From positions 62,001-126,000 of the forward strand of contig DASXDT010000001.1 in assembly GCA_036490475.1 (NCBI GenBank): DNA of 64,000 bases, given 5' to 3'. Positions within the stretch are counted from its first letter, which is position 1; the number at the start of each line of letters is the position of its first letter. Below are positions 26,454-34,880 of this stretch, in pieces. The notes beneath the pieces are model-generated. The model was not told the origin of the DNA and ran no database searches. It worked only from the letters and a program-made list of their open reading frames with translations. The position numbers and the translations under genes were made by a program. Origin of the DNA: Candidatus Tumulicola sp. (GTDB taxonomy: Bacteria; Vulcanimicrobiota; Vulcanimicrobiia; Vulcanimicrobiales; Vulcanimicrobiaceae).

Positions 26454-27176
26454 GTGAAGAAACTCGAGATTATCTTCTTCGTTGCGACGTGCGCGGTTGC
26501 GTTCGTCTTTCATCCGATTTTTGCGTACTCGGTCGGATGGTCGGTGTTCTTGTTGGGCGCGCTGCTTTGGCTCGTGCTCTTCGGGTTTCTGGCGTTCTTC
26601 TTCATTTTTGCGAAAAGCATTCCGGTGCCTCTCCCCTATTGGGCGATTGTCGTTTCAGTATTGGCGGGCGGCGATTTGCTGTGTCCGTATTTCCGGTCGC
26701 AAGGAATTTTTGCTACGCCATTTTGTCTCATCCCATACGGCTTTCCGTTCGCCTTCGCAGGCGCGTGGTCGGTCGCTGCAGCCCGCAAGGCATGGATTCG
26801 TACGGACGCGCGGCTTGTTGCCGTTCATGCAGCCGTGCCGTTCGCATTGTACGCCGCACTGTGGGGCGGTTCGGCCATAGCCAACGCGCACGAATTATCG
26901 CAGTTGCAGCGCGAGTTCTCGGCTCAGATGCGCGCCGGCACGCCGGCCGCCCATTTGCTAATGGACGCCGACATCATATGCCCTTGTTGGACTGCGATCG
27001 CCTACTACCCGCGCCGTCTCGGCTCACGTGGTGTTGTCGACTACGTTCGCGACGTCTATGCGGGCAGCGACTGCGAAGGCACTGCCGAAAATATTATCAA
27101 CGCCGACTTCTACTGGGTGCATGTCGATTGTTTCAACCTTCCAACGACTACTCCCGGTCCACCGGCGCATACGTAA
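26454..27176 (+). CDS. Membrane protein with one four-Cys domain, paralogue of the previous gene
   Basis: A protein of about 240 residues with four or five transmembrane helices, including IPYGFPFAFAGAW, which parallels the IMPYGFPFFTISMW segment of the preceding protein. The C-terminal domain has the same cysteine pattern: IICPCW...GSDC...HVDC. GTG 26454 is taken as start because AGAGGA at 26439-26444 is at a proper distance. It follows the paralogue by 13 bp and is likely in the same transcript. The last 29 bases overlap the convergent phosphoesterase gene. Function unknown. Confidence 0.65.
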   Translation: MKKLEIIFFVATCAVAFVFHPIFAYSVGWSVFLLGALLWLVLFGFLAFFFIFAKSIPVPLPYWAIVVSVLAGGDLLCPYFRSQGIFATPFCLIPYGFPFAFAGAWSVAAARKAWIRTDARLVAVHAAVPFALYAALWGGSAIANAHELSQLQREFSAQMRAGTPAAHLLMDADIICPCWTAIAYYPRRLGSRGVVDYVRDVYAGSDCEGTAENIINADFYWVHVDCFNLPTTTPGPPAHT

Positions 27177-28605
27177 CCGGTTCGTGCAAGAAATGTGCCT
27201 CGTTGAGGCTCGACGGAATCTCGACGAACGTACGCGGACGAATCGTGAACTTGAACATATCGGCGATCGAGGTGACGCTGGCGTCGCGATCGGGATTGCT
27301 CGGCGTTCCCATTTGGCCCAACGCGAAGTTGTCTTCGACGAATCGGAGGATGCTGGCGAACTCGTACTGGGTATGCGATAGCGTGCCCTTTTTGACATAG
27401 GGTGAAATCACGAGCATCGGCACGCGGAAGCCGAGGCCGCCTTGGTTATCGAAGTGTGCCGGCTCGACCGGATCGAAAAAGCCGCCCCAGTCGTCCCAGG
27501 TAACGATAATCGCGGTCGAATCCCAGTAGCTGCTCTTGCCCACGGCGTTGACGACCGACGCGATCCACTCCGGTCCGTCGTATTGCGCTTTCGGTCCGTG
27601 GGGATGATCGGAGTCCGCTTCGGTCGGGATCACCCAGCTCATCGACGGCAGCGTTCCGCCGGCGATGTCTTTGAGAATATTGCTTTGCGGGATCGAAACG
27701 TCGCTCTTCCAGTCGGGTCCGTTATAGATCGGCGACAGCGTTGCCATCGCGTTCCACAGCGCACCGTTGGTATGGTTCTTGTATGGCGGCGTGTAGTATT
27801 TCCAGCTGACGCCGGCGGCATCGAGCAGATCGGGCATCGTTTTGTTGGGATAGGTTAAGCACGGGAACGGGCCCGCATTAACGAGGTACTTGCCCTCAAA
27901 TGTTAACAGTTGCGTGGTGGTCGCAGGCGGTGCGGCGCATCCCCAGTTCTCCCCGTCGGTCGGAAAGTCGATCAACGTACAGTTCGGTCCGGTTCCGCCG
28001 CACGCCGTGTTGGGATAGACCGTGTCGCCGTGCACGAAGTCTTGATGAGCGGTGAAACTGCCGCTGCCTTGCGTTTGGAACAGCATGTCGGCCAAACCGT
28101 AGGTCTTGGCCATCGTCCAATAGGGCGCAATCGACGCCGGACTCGCATATTGATAGGGTGCCAATCCGGCCGGATTGTTGCCGAGGATACCTTCGAGGTT
28201 GAAGCCATCCATGTCGCACGACGTCTTCGGATACACGTATTCTCTGCCGTCGCACGCCACGTTGTATGCGTGAGAATCGTGATTGATGTCGGGCGCGGGC
28301 AGCCCACCTTCGGTGAGCGCCACCGCGGTCTTTACATATTTGTTGCCCGTCTTCTTTAAGTAATAGCCGCTCGTCGCACCCGTAGCGCCGGGAAACGTTG
28401 CGAAGAAATCGTTAAACGAACGATTCTCTTGAATCATGAGAATGACGTGCTTAATTTTTCCGCCGCTCGCGCTTTGACCGGGACCGACCGTGCGCGTCGA
28501 CAGTTGCGCCGCGGACGGAACAGTCGACGTCGCAGCGCCGTTGCATGCCGACAACATGCCGAGCGTCGCGACCGCGGAAAGCAGCCGAATTCTCAAAGAC
28601 GTCAT
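27148..28605 (-). CDS. Phosphoesterase-family (phospholipase C/acid phosphatase type) lipoprotein
   Basis: A protein of about 485 residues. The N-terminus carries a lipobox (MLSAC), then a KHVILMIQENRSFNDFF segment characteristic of the PF04185 phosphoesterase family, which includes phospholipase C and acid phosphatases. Further matches are the D-G-E/D-T rich centre, TWDDWGGFFDPV and RVPMLVISPYVKKG. It probably hydrolyses phosphate esters in the periplasm or outside the cell. ATG 28605 is chosen because a -10-like TATAGT (28646-28651) lies between it and the other candidate at 28656. Confidence 0.85.
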   Translation of the reverse strand: MTSLRIRLLSAVATLGMLSACNGAATSTVPSAAQLSTRTVGPGQSASGGKIKHVILMIQENRSFNDFFATFPGATGATSGYYLKKTGNKYVKTAVALTEGGLPAPDINHDSHAYNVACDGREYVYPKTSCDMDGFNLEGILGNNPAGLAPYQYASPASIAPYWTMAKTYGLADMLFQTQGSGSFTAHQDFVHGDTVYPNTACGGTGPNCTLIDFPTDGENWGCAAPPATTTQLLTFEGKYLVNAGPFPCLTYPNKTMPDLLDAAGVSWKYYTPPYKNHTNGALWNAMATLSPIYNGPDWKSDVSIPQSNILKDIAGGTLPSMSWVIPTEADSDHPHGPKAQYDGPEWIASVVNAVGKSSYWDSTAIIVTWDDWGGFFDPVEPAHFDNQGGLGFRVPMLVISPYVKKGTLSHTQYEFASILRFVEDNFALGQMGTPSNPDRDASVTSIADMFKFTIRPRTFVEIPSSLNEAHFLHEPVTYAPVDRE

Positions 28606-28645
28606 GCGTTTGTAGATTCTCGTTACGCGCGAGCGCGCCTTCGCT

Positions 28646-28651
28646 ACTATA
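28646..28651 (-). promoter_or_regulatory. -10 promoter element of the phosphoesterase gene
   Basis: TATAGT on the minus strand, 40 bases before the ATG at 28605. No good -35 box was found at the usual distance, so the call rests on the -10 alone. Confidence 0.4.
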
Positions 28652-28729
28652 TTCATGACCTACGTCACAAAGACATCGCCCGGCTAACGAGAACGATCGA
28701 TTCACTAAGCTTGCTTGAGGAGGGCGTCG

Positions 28730-29908
28730 ATGCGTGCGATAACTGTTGCGATGCTGCTAGCGCTAGCGGGAAGCGCAGTTCCGGCAATGCCCGCGAACGC
28801 CGCGCTAACTGGTACGCCATCGCCTGCGGACGCCGCCGTGCGGCGCCGAATCGATGCCGTCGTACAGAGCGTGCGTGCGACCTACGGCGGGAAAACGCCG
28901 GTACCAGGCGTGCTGATCGGCGTGTGGGACGGGAATGGTGCGTCGTATCAACGCGGCTACGGATACGCAGACGTTACGACTAAACGCCCGATGTCGATAG
29001 CGGACCACTTCCGGATCGGCAGTAACACGAAGACGTTCGTCGTCGCCATCATTCTGCAACTCGTGGACCAGGGCAAGCTCGGCCTCGACGACACCGTGTC
29101 GCACTTCGATCTGGGTCTCAACGTTCCGAACGGCGACAAGATCACGGTTCGTCAGTTATGCGACATGCGCAGCGGCTTGGTGGAAGCGTACGACGACCCG
29201 CGACTCCAGCAAGGGTCGCTCGAACGGGGCGCGACATTTTCGCCGCGTCAAACAATTGCGTGGGCGTTGCGCCAGAAACCGTACTTTGCGCCCGGCGCCG
29301 GCTATCACTACAGCAATACCAATTATTTACTGCTCGGGATTATTATAGAAAAGCTGACCCACGACACGGTCGGCGACCAGATCCGCACGCGCCTTCTCGA
29401 GCCATACGGCCTCGCCAATACGTCGTATCCGGATACCGAAGGCATGCCCGAACCCTGGGCGCACGGGTACGGATTGACGAAAAGCCGCACGTGGAAAGAC
29501 ATCAGCGGAACGATTCCAGTCGAGCTGATGGGTGCGGCCGGGCGGATGATTTCAAACATGGCCGATATGAGACGTTGGATTCAGATGTACGCGACGGGTA
29601 AAATCAGCAAGGCGGCAACGTACAAGGCGCTCAAGTCGTGCGTCTACACCGGCGATGGTAATCTGTATTTCGGGTTGGCGTTGGTCTGCAGCGCGGGCTG
29701 GTATGGTTACACCGGCGGCCTTCCGGGATATAACACGGCCGAATATTACTTTCCAGCGAAAGGCGTGACGATCGTTGCGTGGGTCGGCGCGCAAGCTGAT
29801 ACGCCGCCGCCGGGCGTCGCCAGCGCGTTAGTCAGGGGCATAGCCAAAATCATGACGCCAGATAACATCCCGTTCGTTATGGGCGGCAGCGGCCGTTCCG
29901 GTCTATAG
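28730..29908 (+). CDS. Serine hydrolase (class C beta-lactamase/DD-peptidase fold)
   Basis: A 392-residue secreted protein with signal peptide (1-25). The three active-site boxes of the class C beta-lactamase/penicillin-binding fold are visible: SNTK (SxxK, near residue 98), YSN (YxN, near 193) and a YTGG that takes the place of the KTG box near residue 325. Such enzymes act as esterases, D-aminopeptidases or DD-carboxypeptidases; true beta-lactamase activity cannot be assumed. GAGGAGGG at 28713-28720 supports ATG 28730. The next gene begins nine bases after the stop. Confidence 0.85.
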   Translation: MRAITVAMLLALAGSAVPAMPANAALTGTPSPADAAVRRRIDAVVQSVRATYGGKTPVPGVLIGVWDGNGASYQRGYGYADVTTKRPMSIADHFRIGSNTKTFVVAIILQLVDQGKLGLDDTVSHFDLGLNVPNGDKITVRQLCDMRSGLVEAYDDPRLQQGSLERGATFSPRQTIAWALRQKPYFAPGAGYHYSNTNYLLLGIIIEKLTHDTVGDQIRTRLLEPYGLANTSYPDTEGMPEPWAHGYGLTKSRTWKDISGTIPVELMGAAGRMISNMADMRRWIQMYATGKISKAATYKALKSCVYTGDGNLYFGLALVCSAGWYGYTGGLPGYNTAEYYFPAKGVTIVAWVGAQADTPPPGVASALVRGIAKIMTPDNIPFVMGGSGRSGL

Positions 29909-29917
29909 CGCGTTACG

Positions 29918-30853
29918 ATGTGGCGATTCGTTATTCTCTGGTGTTCCGGCGCGATGCTGCTAAGCGCTTGCGCGGGCTTTCACTCGCCGCCAGGTGCCCA
30001 ATTGCCGGCCGTTCGCCCGAACGCGCTTTCGGATGCAAAACAACAGGATTTGGTTTATGCATCCGACGAGCAAGGCATAACGGTGTACGTATTTTCCTAC
30101 GCCACTGGCCAACTGCTTGGAGAACTCAATAACTTTCGATATCCAACGGGCGAGTGCGTCGACCCGGCGGGCAATGTTTTCATCACGAATCAGATTCCGC
30201 CGGAGATCCTCGAGTACGCGCACGGTGGAGCTGTGCCGATCCAGACATTAAGCGATCCGTACCTACCGAACGGTTGCGCGGTCGATCCCAGAACGGGCAA
30301 CCTCGCAGTGGCGAACTTCAACGGGAACGTTGCTCTCTATGCTCGGGCGAAAGGCTCGCCACTGATCTACGCAGATTCAGATTTTACATCTTTTCATTTC
30401 TGCGCGTACGATTCGAGCGGCAACCTGTTCGTTACCGACGGCGGTTCTGCGCGATTAGCAGAGCTCGAAGCTAGCGCTAGATCGCTTCGGACGATTCCGA
30501 TCGATGGGACGCTGGCTGCCGACAGCATTGCGTGGGACGGCCGGCGTTTTGTCATCGCGAACAAAGAGTACGACCAGAAGCCAACACATCTCGCCATTGT
30601 GAAAATTGTTGCTAAAAATGCGAAGATCGTCGGCTCGGTTGCGCTTCGCAACTACGTGCTCGGACCGTTCTTCGGGCAGTTCTTTCTCGACGGCAAGTTC
30701 GTCATTGGACCGACAGCCGGACCCCAGGGGAACGCACAAAACCTCCGATCGTGGGCCTTCCCGCGTGGCGGCAATCCTATCAAAGCATTTCGGACCGGCG
30801 GCGACATCTATGTGACACTCTACGGCGTTGTAGTAAGCAAAGCGCACCCGTAG
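29918..30853 (+). CDS. Beta-propeller (NHL/SMP-30-like) lipoprotein
   Basis: A 311-residue lipoprotein (lipobox LLSAC, cysteine near residue 18) followed by a beta-propeller. Repeated blade motifs include YPTGECVDPAGNVFITN, PNGCAVDPRTGNLAV and YDSSGNLFVTD. It is a clear paralogue of the lipoprotein at 36810, which has near-identical TGECVD and NGCAVDP blades. NHL-type propellers bind proteins, sugars or lactones; the ligand here is unknown. It is probably co-transcribed with the serine hydrolase upstream. Confidence 0.75.
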   Translation: MWRFVILWCSGAMLLSACAGFHSPPGAQLPAVRPNALSDAKQQDLVYASDEQGITVYVFSYATGQLLGELNNFRYPTGECVDPAGNVFITNQIPPEILEYAHGGAVPIQTLSDPYLPNGCAVDPRTGNLAVANFNGNVALYARAKGSPLIYADSDFTSFHFCAYDSSGNLFVTDGGSARLAELEASARSLRTIPIDGTLAADSIAWDGRRFVIANKEYDQKPTHLAIVKIVAKNAKIVGSVALRNYVLGPFFGQFFLDGKFVIGPTAGPQGNAQNLRSWAFPRGGNPIKAFRTGGDIYVTLYGVVVSKAHP

Positions 30854-30880
30854 AGCCCCGTCTTCGTCGGCGGAGAAGGA

Positions 30881-30904
30881 TAGTAGTTGTTCGAACCACT
30901 ACTA
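30881..30904. promoter_or_regulatory. Palindromic operator in front of the TrmB-type gene
   Basis: TAGTAGTTG-TTCGAA-CCACTACTA: nine-base arms with one mismatch around a TTCGAA core, ending six bases before the ATG at 30911. A symmetric site so close to the start suggests autoregulation by the gene's own product. Confidence 0.55.
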
Positions 30905-30910
30905 CCGACC

Positions 30911-31642
30911 ATGGATCATTCCGAACAGGCACTGATTGGACTAGGCTTTTCAGCGTACGAGGCACGGGCATACGTCGCACTGCTGGGAGCGGGCACGGCG
31001 AACGGCTACGAGATCGCTAAGCGCTCGGGGGTGCCGCGTGGCAATATCTACGACGTGCTCGATCGTCTGATCGATCGCAAGGCGGTTACGCGCCGACCCG
31101 GTCCCGGCCGCGGACTTTTCGTCGCCGTTTCGCCGGGCCACTTGGGCGACGTTTTGCAGGCCGACCTGAGCGCGGCGATATCGCATGCGACAAGCCTTCT
31201 TACCACGATCGCCGAGCCCGTCGTTGCAGAGCCGATTTGGGAAATCGACGGCTACGACCAACTACTGGCGGCAACGCGAGACGCGGTATCGACGGCGCAA
31301 TCGAGCATCGCCATCGCGCTCTATCCTAACGAAGCCGCTGCGGTAGGCGAACAAGCCGAGATCGCGTTTCGGCGCGGGACGAGCGTGGTGAGCGTTTGCA
31401 TGGCGTCGTGCGAACGGCCATGTGGCGGGTGCATGGGCACCATCTACCGGCGAAACGCGGCCGCTGCCGGCGACGACACGCAACGATCGCTAGTCGTTCT
31501 CAGCGACGACCGATGGGCGATCGCCGGCCGCATCCAGGGAGAACACGCATCTGCAGTTCGTACGGCACAGCCGGCGATCGTCGACCTCGCACGCTATTTC
31601 ATTTCCGCAAGCATCGCAACTTCAAAGGAGATACAATCGTAA
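30911..31642 (+). CDS. TrmB-family transcriptional regulator
   Basis: A 243-residue regulator with an N-terminal winged helix typical of TrmB (ALIGLGFSAYEARAYVALLGAGTANGYEIAKRSGVPRGNIYDVLDRL) and a C-terminal phospholipase D-like effector domain, in which archaeal and bacterial members bind sugars. Residues 170-185 hold a CMASCERPCGGCMG cluster, four cysteines within 12 residues, unusual for the family and suggestive of a metal or redox sensor. A palindromic operator precedes the gene. The stop overlaps the next start (TAATG). Confidence 0.8.
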   Translation: MDHSEQALIGLGFSAYEARAYVALLGAGTANGYEIAKRSGVPRGNIYDVLDRLIDRKAVTRRPGPGRGLFVAVSPGHLGDVLQADLSAAISHATSLLTTIAEPVVAEPIWEIDGYDQLLAATRDAVSTAQSSIAIALYPNEAAAVGEQAEIAFRRGTSVVSVCMASCERPCGGCMGTIYRRNAAAAGDDTQRSLVVLSDDRWAIAGRIQGEHASAVRTAQPAIVDLARYFISASIATSKEIQS

Positions 31643-32274
31643 TGAAACTTGCTACATTGACCTCATTCGCTGCCGCGTTCGCACTTCTCAGCTCGGCACC
31701 GGCCGGCGCGGCCGGAACTTGGCTGCCGAACGTCACCGATGCGCCGTCGCGCTTTTCCGGCCCCGGCGTGTACACCGGACCGCCCGCGTTACCCGTGACG
31801 CTGTCGATGATCATCGCCGGCGGTGGTCCGTCGAACTTTAAGACCATTACGTTGGTCAAAGTGTTGGCTGGCGACAAAACCCAAGCCGAGGTCGCTTCGC
31901 TCACGAAGAAATTCGGAGCCGACAAAGTAACGAACTTCGTAACGATCTTTCCGTTCGTCGTCAGCGATGCACTTAAGATCGCCAAAGCGAAAGGCGTGGC
32001 GCTTCCGTCGACGCCGAATCCCAGCCCGTCAAACGGCAAGGCGCTGGCCGGCGCTCTATGGGCGGCGGGCCAGACTGGTAACGGTTTTAGCGTGGAAGTG
32101 ATGTTGGATCGCGCCGTTTCGCACGGTATCCACGAACAAGTCATGACCGACATCGACGCCAAGTACGGAATCGCGCAAGACGCCGACTATCACGCCGTGC
32201 TCAATCAAGCGATGCACGACTTAGCCGCCGTCTATAACTTCGACGCCGAGGGCCACTCGAAGAGCAGCATGTAA
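31642..32274 (+). CDS. Secreted protein of unknown function
   Basis: A 210-residue protein with a signal peptide (FAAAFALLSSAPAGAA) and a soluble domain rich in Thr and Lys, with repeated VTNFVTIFPFVVSDAL and FSVEVMLDRAVSHGIHEQV segments. No family recognised. AAAGGAGA at 31623-31630 is a strong ribosome binding site, and the ATG overlaps the TrmB stop, so the protein is co-translated with the regulator and is likely its partner or target. Confidence 0.65.
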   Translation: MKLATLTSFAAAFALLSSAPAGAAGTWLPNVTDAPSRFSGPGVYTGPPALPVTLSMIIAGGGPSNFKTITLVKVLAGDKTQAEVASLTKKFGADKVTNFVTIFPFVVSDALKIAKAKGVALPSTPNPSPSNGKALAGALWAAGQTGNGFSVEVMLDRAVSHGIHEQVMTDIDAKYGIAQDADYHAVLNQAMHDLAAVYNFDAEGHSKSSM

Positions 32275-32361
32275 TGCCGAATCTCGCGCTCGAATCGAAG
32301 GATCCGAGCGCCAGCCCGTTCCGCGCGGAAACATTCAGCCGGGCAAACCCGTATCGGTGGG

Positions 32362-33201
32362 GTGACCTGGATGTTGCCGCAACTGTTAGCGCGCGGGGGC
32401 GCGCTTCTGCTCACGTTCGCGGTTTGCATCGCGCCAAGGCCGAGCGTCTCCGCGGAGAATCCCCCGACCGCGCGCGTCATGATCGTTGGGGTGGCCCACT
32501 TTGTGGCGAAAAACGACGTGCACAACTCGACGTTTACCGACAGCCCGCTCTCGGCCGGAAGGCAGGCGCAGATTCGCGAAGTGGTCGACCGTCTCGCGCG
32601 TTTCAAGCCGAATAAAGTGCTGGTCGAGGAAACCTACGGCGATCCCGTTTGGAATCAGCGGTACCTAGAGTACCGAGCTGGTACGTTCACGCTTCCGGCG
32701 AACGAGGTGTATCAATTTGGGTTCCGCCTAGCGGAGGCATGCGCGAATACGACCATTTATCCCATCGACACATTCGGCCCCACGCTGATCGACGATAGCA
32801 GCGCCGACGGGAAGCGCATCGACGCATATCTCGAGGCCAACTTCAAGAACGTTCCAAGTGTGCCGTTCGACGCGTTGCTCGCGCGCCAGGCGGACCTAGA
32901 GCAACACGGCACCTACCTCGAATTGCTGCGCTTCCTCAATACCGATGAAGCAATCACGGCAAACGCGTCATGGTATGCGGTAATGGCGGGTAACGGCAGA
33001 TCGGCTGCCGATGCCGGAGCAGCGTATACTGCGCAGTGGTACACGCGCAACACATATATCTACTCGAATATCTTGAGCGTCGTAGAGCCCGGCGATCGCG
33101 TCGCAGTCATCATGGGCCAGGGGCACAAGTTTCTTCTGCGCCAGTTCGTGCAGCTCAACCCGCATCTCACGTACGTCGACGTGGAAGATTATCTGCGCTG
33201 A
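32362..33201 (+). CDS. DUF5694-like secreted protein (TraB/GumN relative)
   Basis: A protein of about 279 residues with a signal peptide and a domain starting ARVMIVGVAHFV. It has VDRLARFKPNKVLVEETYGDP and a closing GDRVAVIMGQGHKFLLRQFV, matching DUF5694 proteins and distantly the TraB/GumN hydrolase fold, where the N-terminal GxxH and later ExxG residues are candidate catalytic sites. GTG 32362 is the first in-frame start; ATG 32371 is an alternative. It follows the preceding gene by 87 bp on the same strand. Confidence 0.7.
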   Translation: MTWMLPQLLARGGALLLTFAVCIAPRPSVSAENPPTARVMIVGVAHFVAKNDVHNSTFTDSPLSAGRQAQIREVVDRLARFKPNKVLVEETYGDPVWNQRYLEYRAGTFTLPANEVYQFGFRLAEACANTTIYPIDTFGPTLIDDSSADGKRIDAYLEANFKNVPSVPFDALLARQADLEQHGTYLELLRFLNTDEAITANASWYAVMAGNGRSAADAGAAYTAQWYTRNTYIYSNILSVVEPGDRVAVIMGQGHKFLLRQFVQLNPHLTYVDVEDYLR

Positions 33202-33205
33202 GCGT

Positions 33206-33805
33206 TTAGCTCCAAAACGTTTCGCCGACCCATGTTGATTCGAGTTGATTTACGCGATCCTCTGTAAGCCGAGTCTCGCACGTGCCGCCGGCCAGCGCGC
33301 ACCATGCATCTCGATACCCCAACCAGGCGCGCTGCGACGCGGCCAGCTGGGCTCGTTGCGGCGGATTCAGCCGCTCGTTATACAAGCGAACCATCCGGCT
33401 CAAACGCACCTCAGCGACCTGCGATACCGGCTGCTCGCTCACATGCGCCGTCCTTTTGGTAAATGCCGATAGTTCCGCCGCGCGCGTGCGACTGGCCGTA
33501 TCGTTGCACTCGATGAATAACTGTGGGGCGATCGATCCGCCGCTATATAATTGATATTGAAACGAACACGTCTTGGCACGCACCGCCAGCCACGCGGCTT
33601 GGGAAGCTTCGAGCTCGCTTGTTTGACGGGGTGATGATTTGAGGTAGGCGATAGCCTCCGAGTAGGTCGTCTTCAATTCGGCCGACGCCGCTGCATTTCG
33701 CTTCGACCAGCACACTTGCATATCGATCGTCGTGCCGTTGCTGCACGGGCTCGCCGCGCCGACGGCGGCCATGAGTATCGCCGCCAGCGCGAGCGGTTTG
33801 ATCAC
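33206..33805 (-). CDS. LprI/DUF1311-type secreted protein with two domains
   Basis: A 199-residue secreted protein (signal peptide 1-20) with two copies of the lysozyme-inhibitor LprI-like pattern: QVCWSKRNAAASAELKTTYSEAI...LEASQAAWLAVRAKTC and a second RLYNERLNPPQRAQLAASQRAWLGYRDAWCALAGGT. The family's conserved Q/AxxAWxxYRxxxC is seen in both. Some DUF1311 proteins inhibit lysozyme; that role is possible, not shown. The GTG start overlaps the TGA of the upstream propeller gene (GTGA), so the two are translationally coupled. Confidence 0.75.
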   Translation of the reverse strand: MIKPLALAAILMAAVGAASPCSNGTTIDMQVCWSKRNAAASAELKTTYSEAIAYLKSSPRQTSELEASQAAWLAVRAKTCSFQYQLYSGGSIAPQLFIECNDTASRTRAAELSAFTKRTAHVSEQPVSQVAEVRLSRMVRLYNERLNPPQRAQLAASQRAWLGYRDAWCALAGGTCETRLTEDRVNQLESTWVGETFWS

Positions 33806-34863
33806 TTCCCGACTACGAGATCGATCGGATACGCTCTGGAACTGTAAGACATTGTCTGGATGAGGTTCGTGCTGTTGGCGGCATAGACCGTGACGTCACC
33901 GGTATACTGATTGATACTCATATTGCCGACGTACAGCTTTCCGGCGCTATCGAGTGCTAGGCTGCGCGGATTGCCCACTCCGTCCGTGATCGTCCGAAGT
34001 AGGTTCAAACTGCCTGGAGAATAGACCGTCACACTGCCGGCGTACGTTCCAGCCATGTAGTTCGCGACATATAGATTACCGCCGCTATCGAACGCAAACG
34101 CGATCGGATTGCATATTCCGTCAGCGGGAGTTATCGTCTGAATCGGCGTCGAGCCATTCGGGGCGTAGACCGATACAGAGCCCCCATTGGAACTCTTACC
34201 GCACGTGCCAGTGGTAAAGACGTTTGCCACGTACAAGTTTCCAGCGCTATCGAAGGTAAGAGCTACCGGGGAATCGACGCCTTGCGATATCGTTCGAAAT
34301 GGTGTCGTCGAGCCCTCGGCATATACGCTGATGGGATGCTCGTTTGACGCAACGTACAGATTGTTTTGCGGATCTAACGCAATAGCTTGGACAAACTTTA
34401 CTCGGATGCGCTTAATTCGGCGTTCCTTGCCTCCTAGGAAAATTGCCACGCCGTTCTTATCCGCCACGTACAGATTCCCGTCGGCGTCGAAAGCCACGAG
34501 TTGGGGCGAGTGTAGTTTTTTCGAGATCGTCTCAACTAATTTCTTTCCGCCGTTGGCGTAAACAAGCACGCTCGAGATTCCCGCAATATAAAGCCGCCCG
34601 GCTGCATCGAAGGCCATCCCGGTGGACTGCTCGCCTATAGCGCGCACGAGCTTACGTGGCGAGCCTCTATATACGGCAACCACCGCGGGCCCGCTTTCCT
34701 CTGAAACGTACAGCGAGTCGCCCTTGGGAGCCTTCGGTCCGAGCTTCGAGGAAGGGCCGCTTTGAGCGATCGCAGCCGGCTGGACGGAGTTTGACGAGCC
34801 GGAACATCCGGCAAACAATAGCGCAAAAGATGCGACTGCTGTCGCGGCATATGGTCGAGGCAA
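33802..34863 (-). CDS. NHL-type propeller lipoprotein
   Basis: A 353-residue predicted lipoprotein (lipobox LFAGC) carrying a six-bladed NHL-like propeller; repeats such as PVALTFDSAGNLYVAN, PIAFAFDSGGNLYVAN and PRSLALDSAGKLYVGN recur about every 45 residues, each flanked by a SVSVY or DVTVY strand. The start is TTG 34863, because AAAAGGGGAC lies just upstream; the longer frame would run into the neighbouring gene. It is downstream of the nuclease-fusion gene by 17 bp and may be read from the same transcript, though a functional link is doubtful. Confidence 0.75.
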   Translation of the reverse strand: MPRPYAATAVASFALLFAGCSGSSNSVQPAAIAQSGPSSKLGPKAPKGDSLYVSEESGPAVVAVYRGSPRKLVRAIGEQSTGMAFDAAGRLYIAGISSVLVYANGGKKLVETISKKLHSPQLVAFDADGNLYVADKNGVAIFLGGKERRIKRIRVKFVQAIALDPQNNLYVASNEHPISVYAEGSTTPFRTISQGVDSPVALTFDSAGNLYVANVFTTGTCGKSSNGGSVSVYAPNGSTPIQTITPADGICNPIAFAFDSGGNLYVANYMAGTYAGSVTVYSPGSLNLLRTITDGVGNPRSLALDSAGKLYVGNMSINQYTGDVTVYAANSTNLIQTMSYSSRAYPIDLVVGK

Positions 34864-34880
34864 TTCGAGTCCCCTTTTCT

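Noticed and set aside
32274-32615. Plus-strand frame starting on the stop of the secreted-protein gene
   Set aside because: Arg-rich and overlapped by the better-supported DUF5694-like gene.
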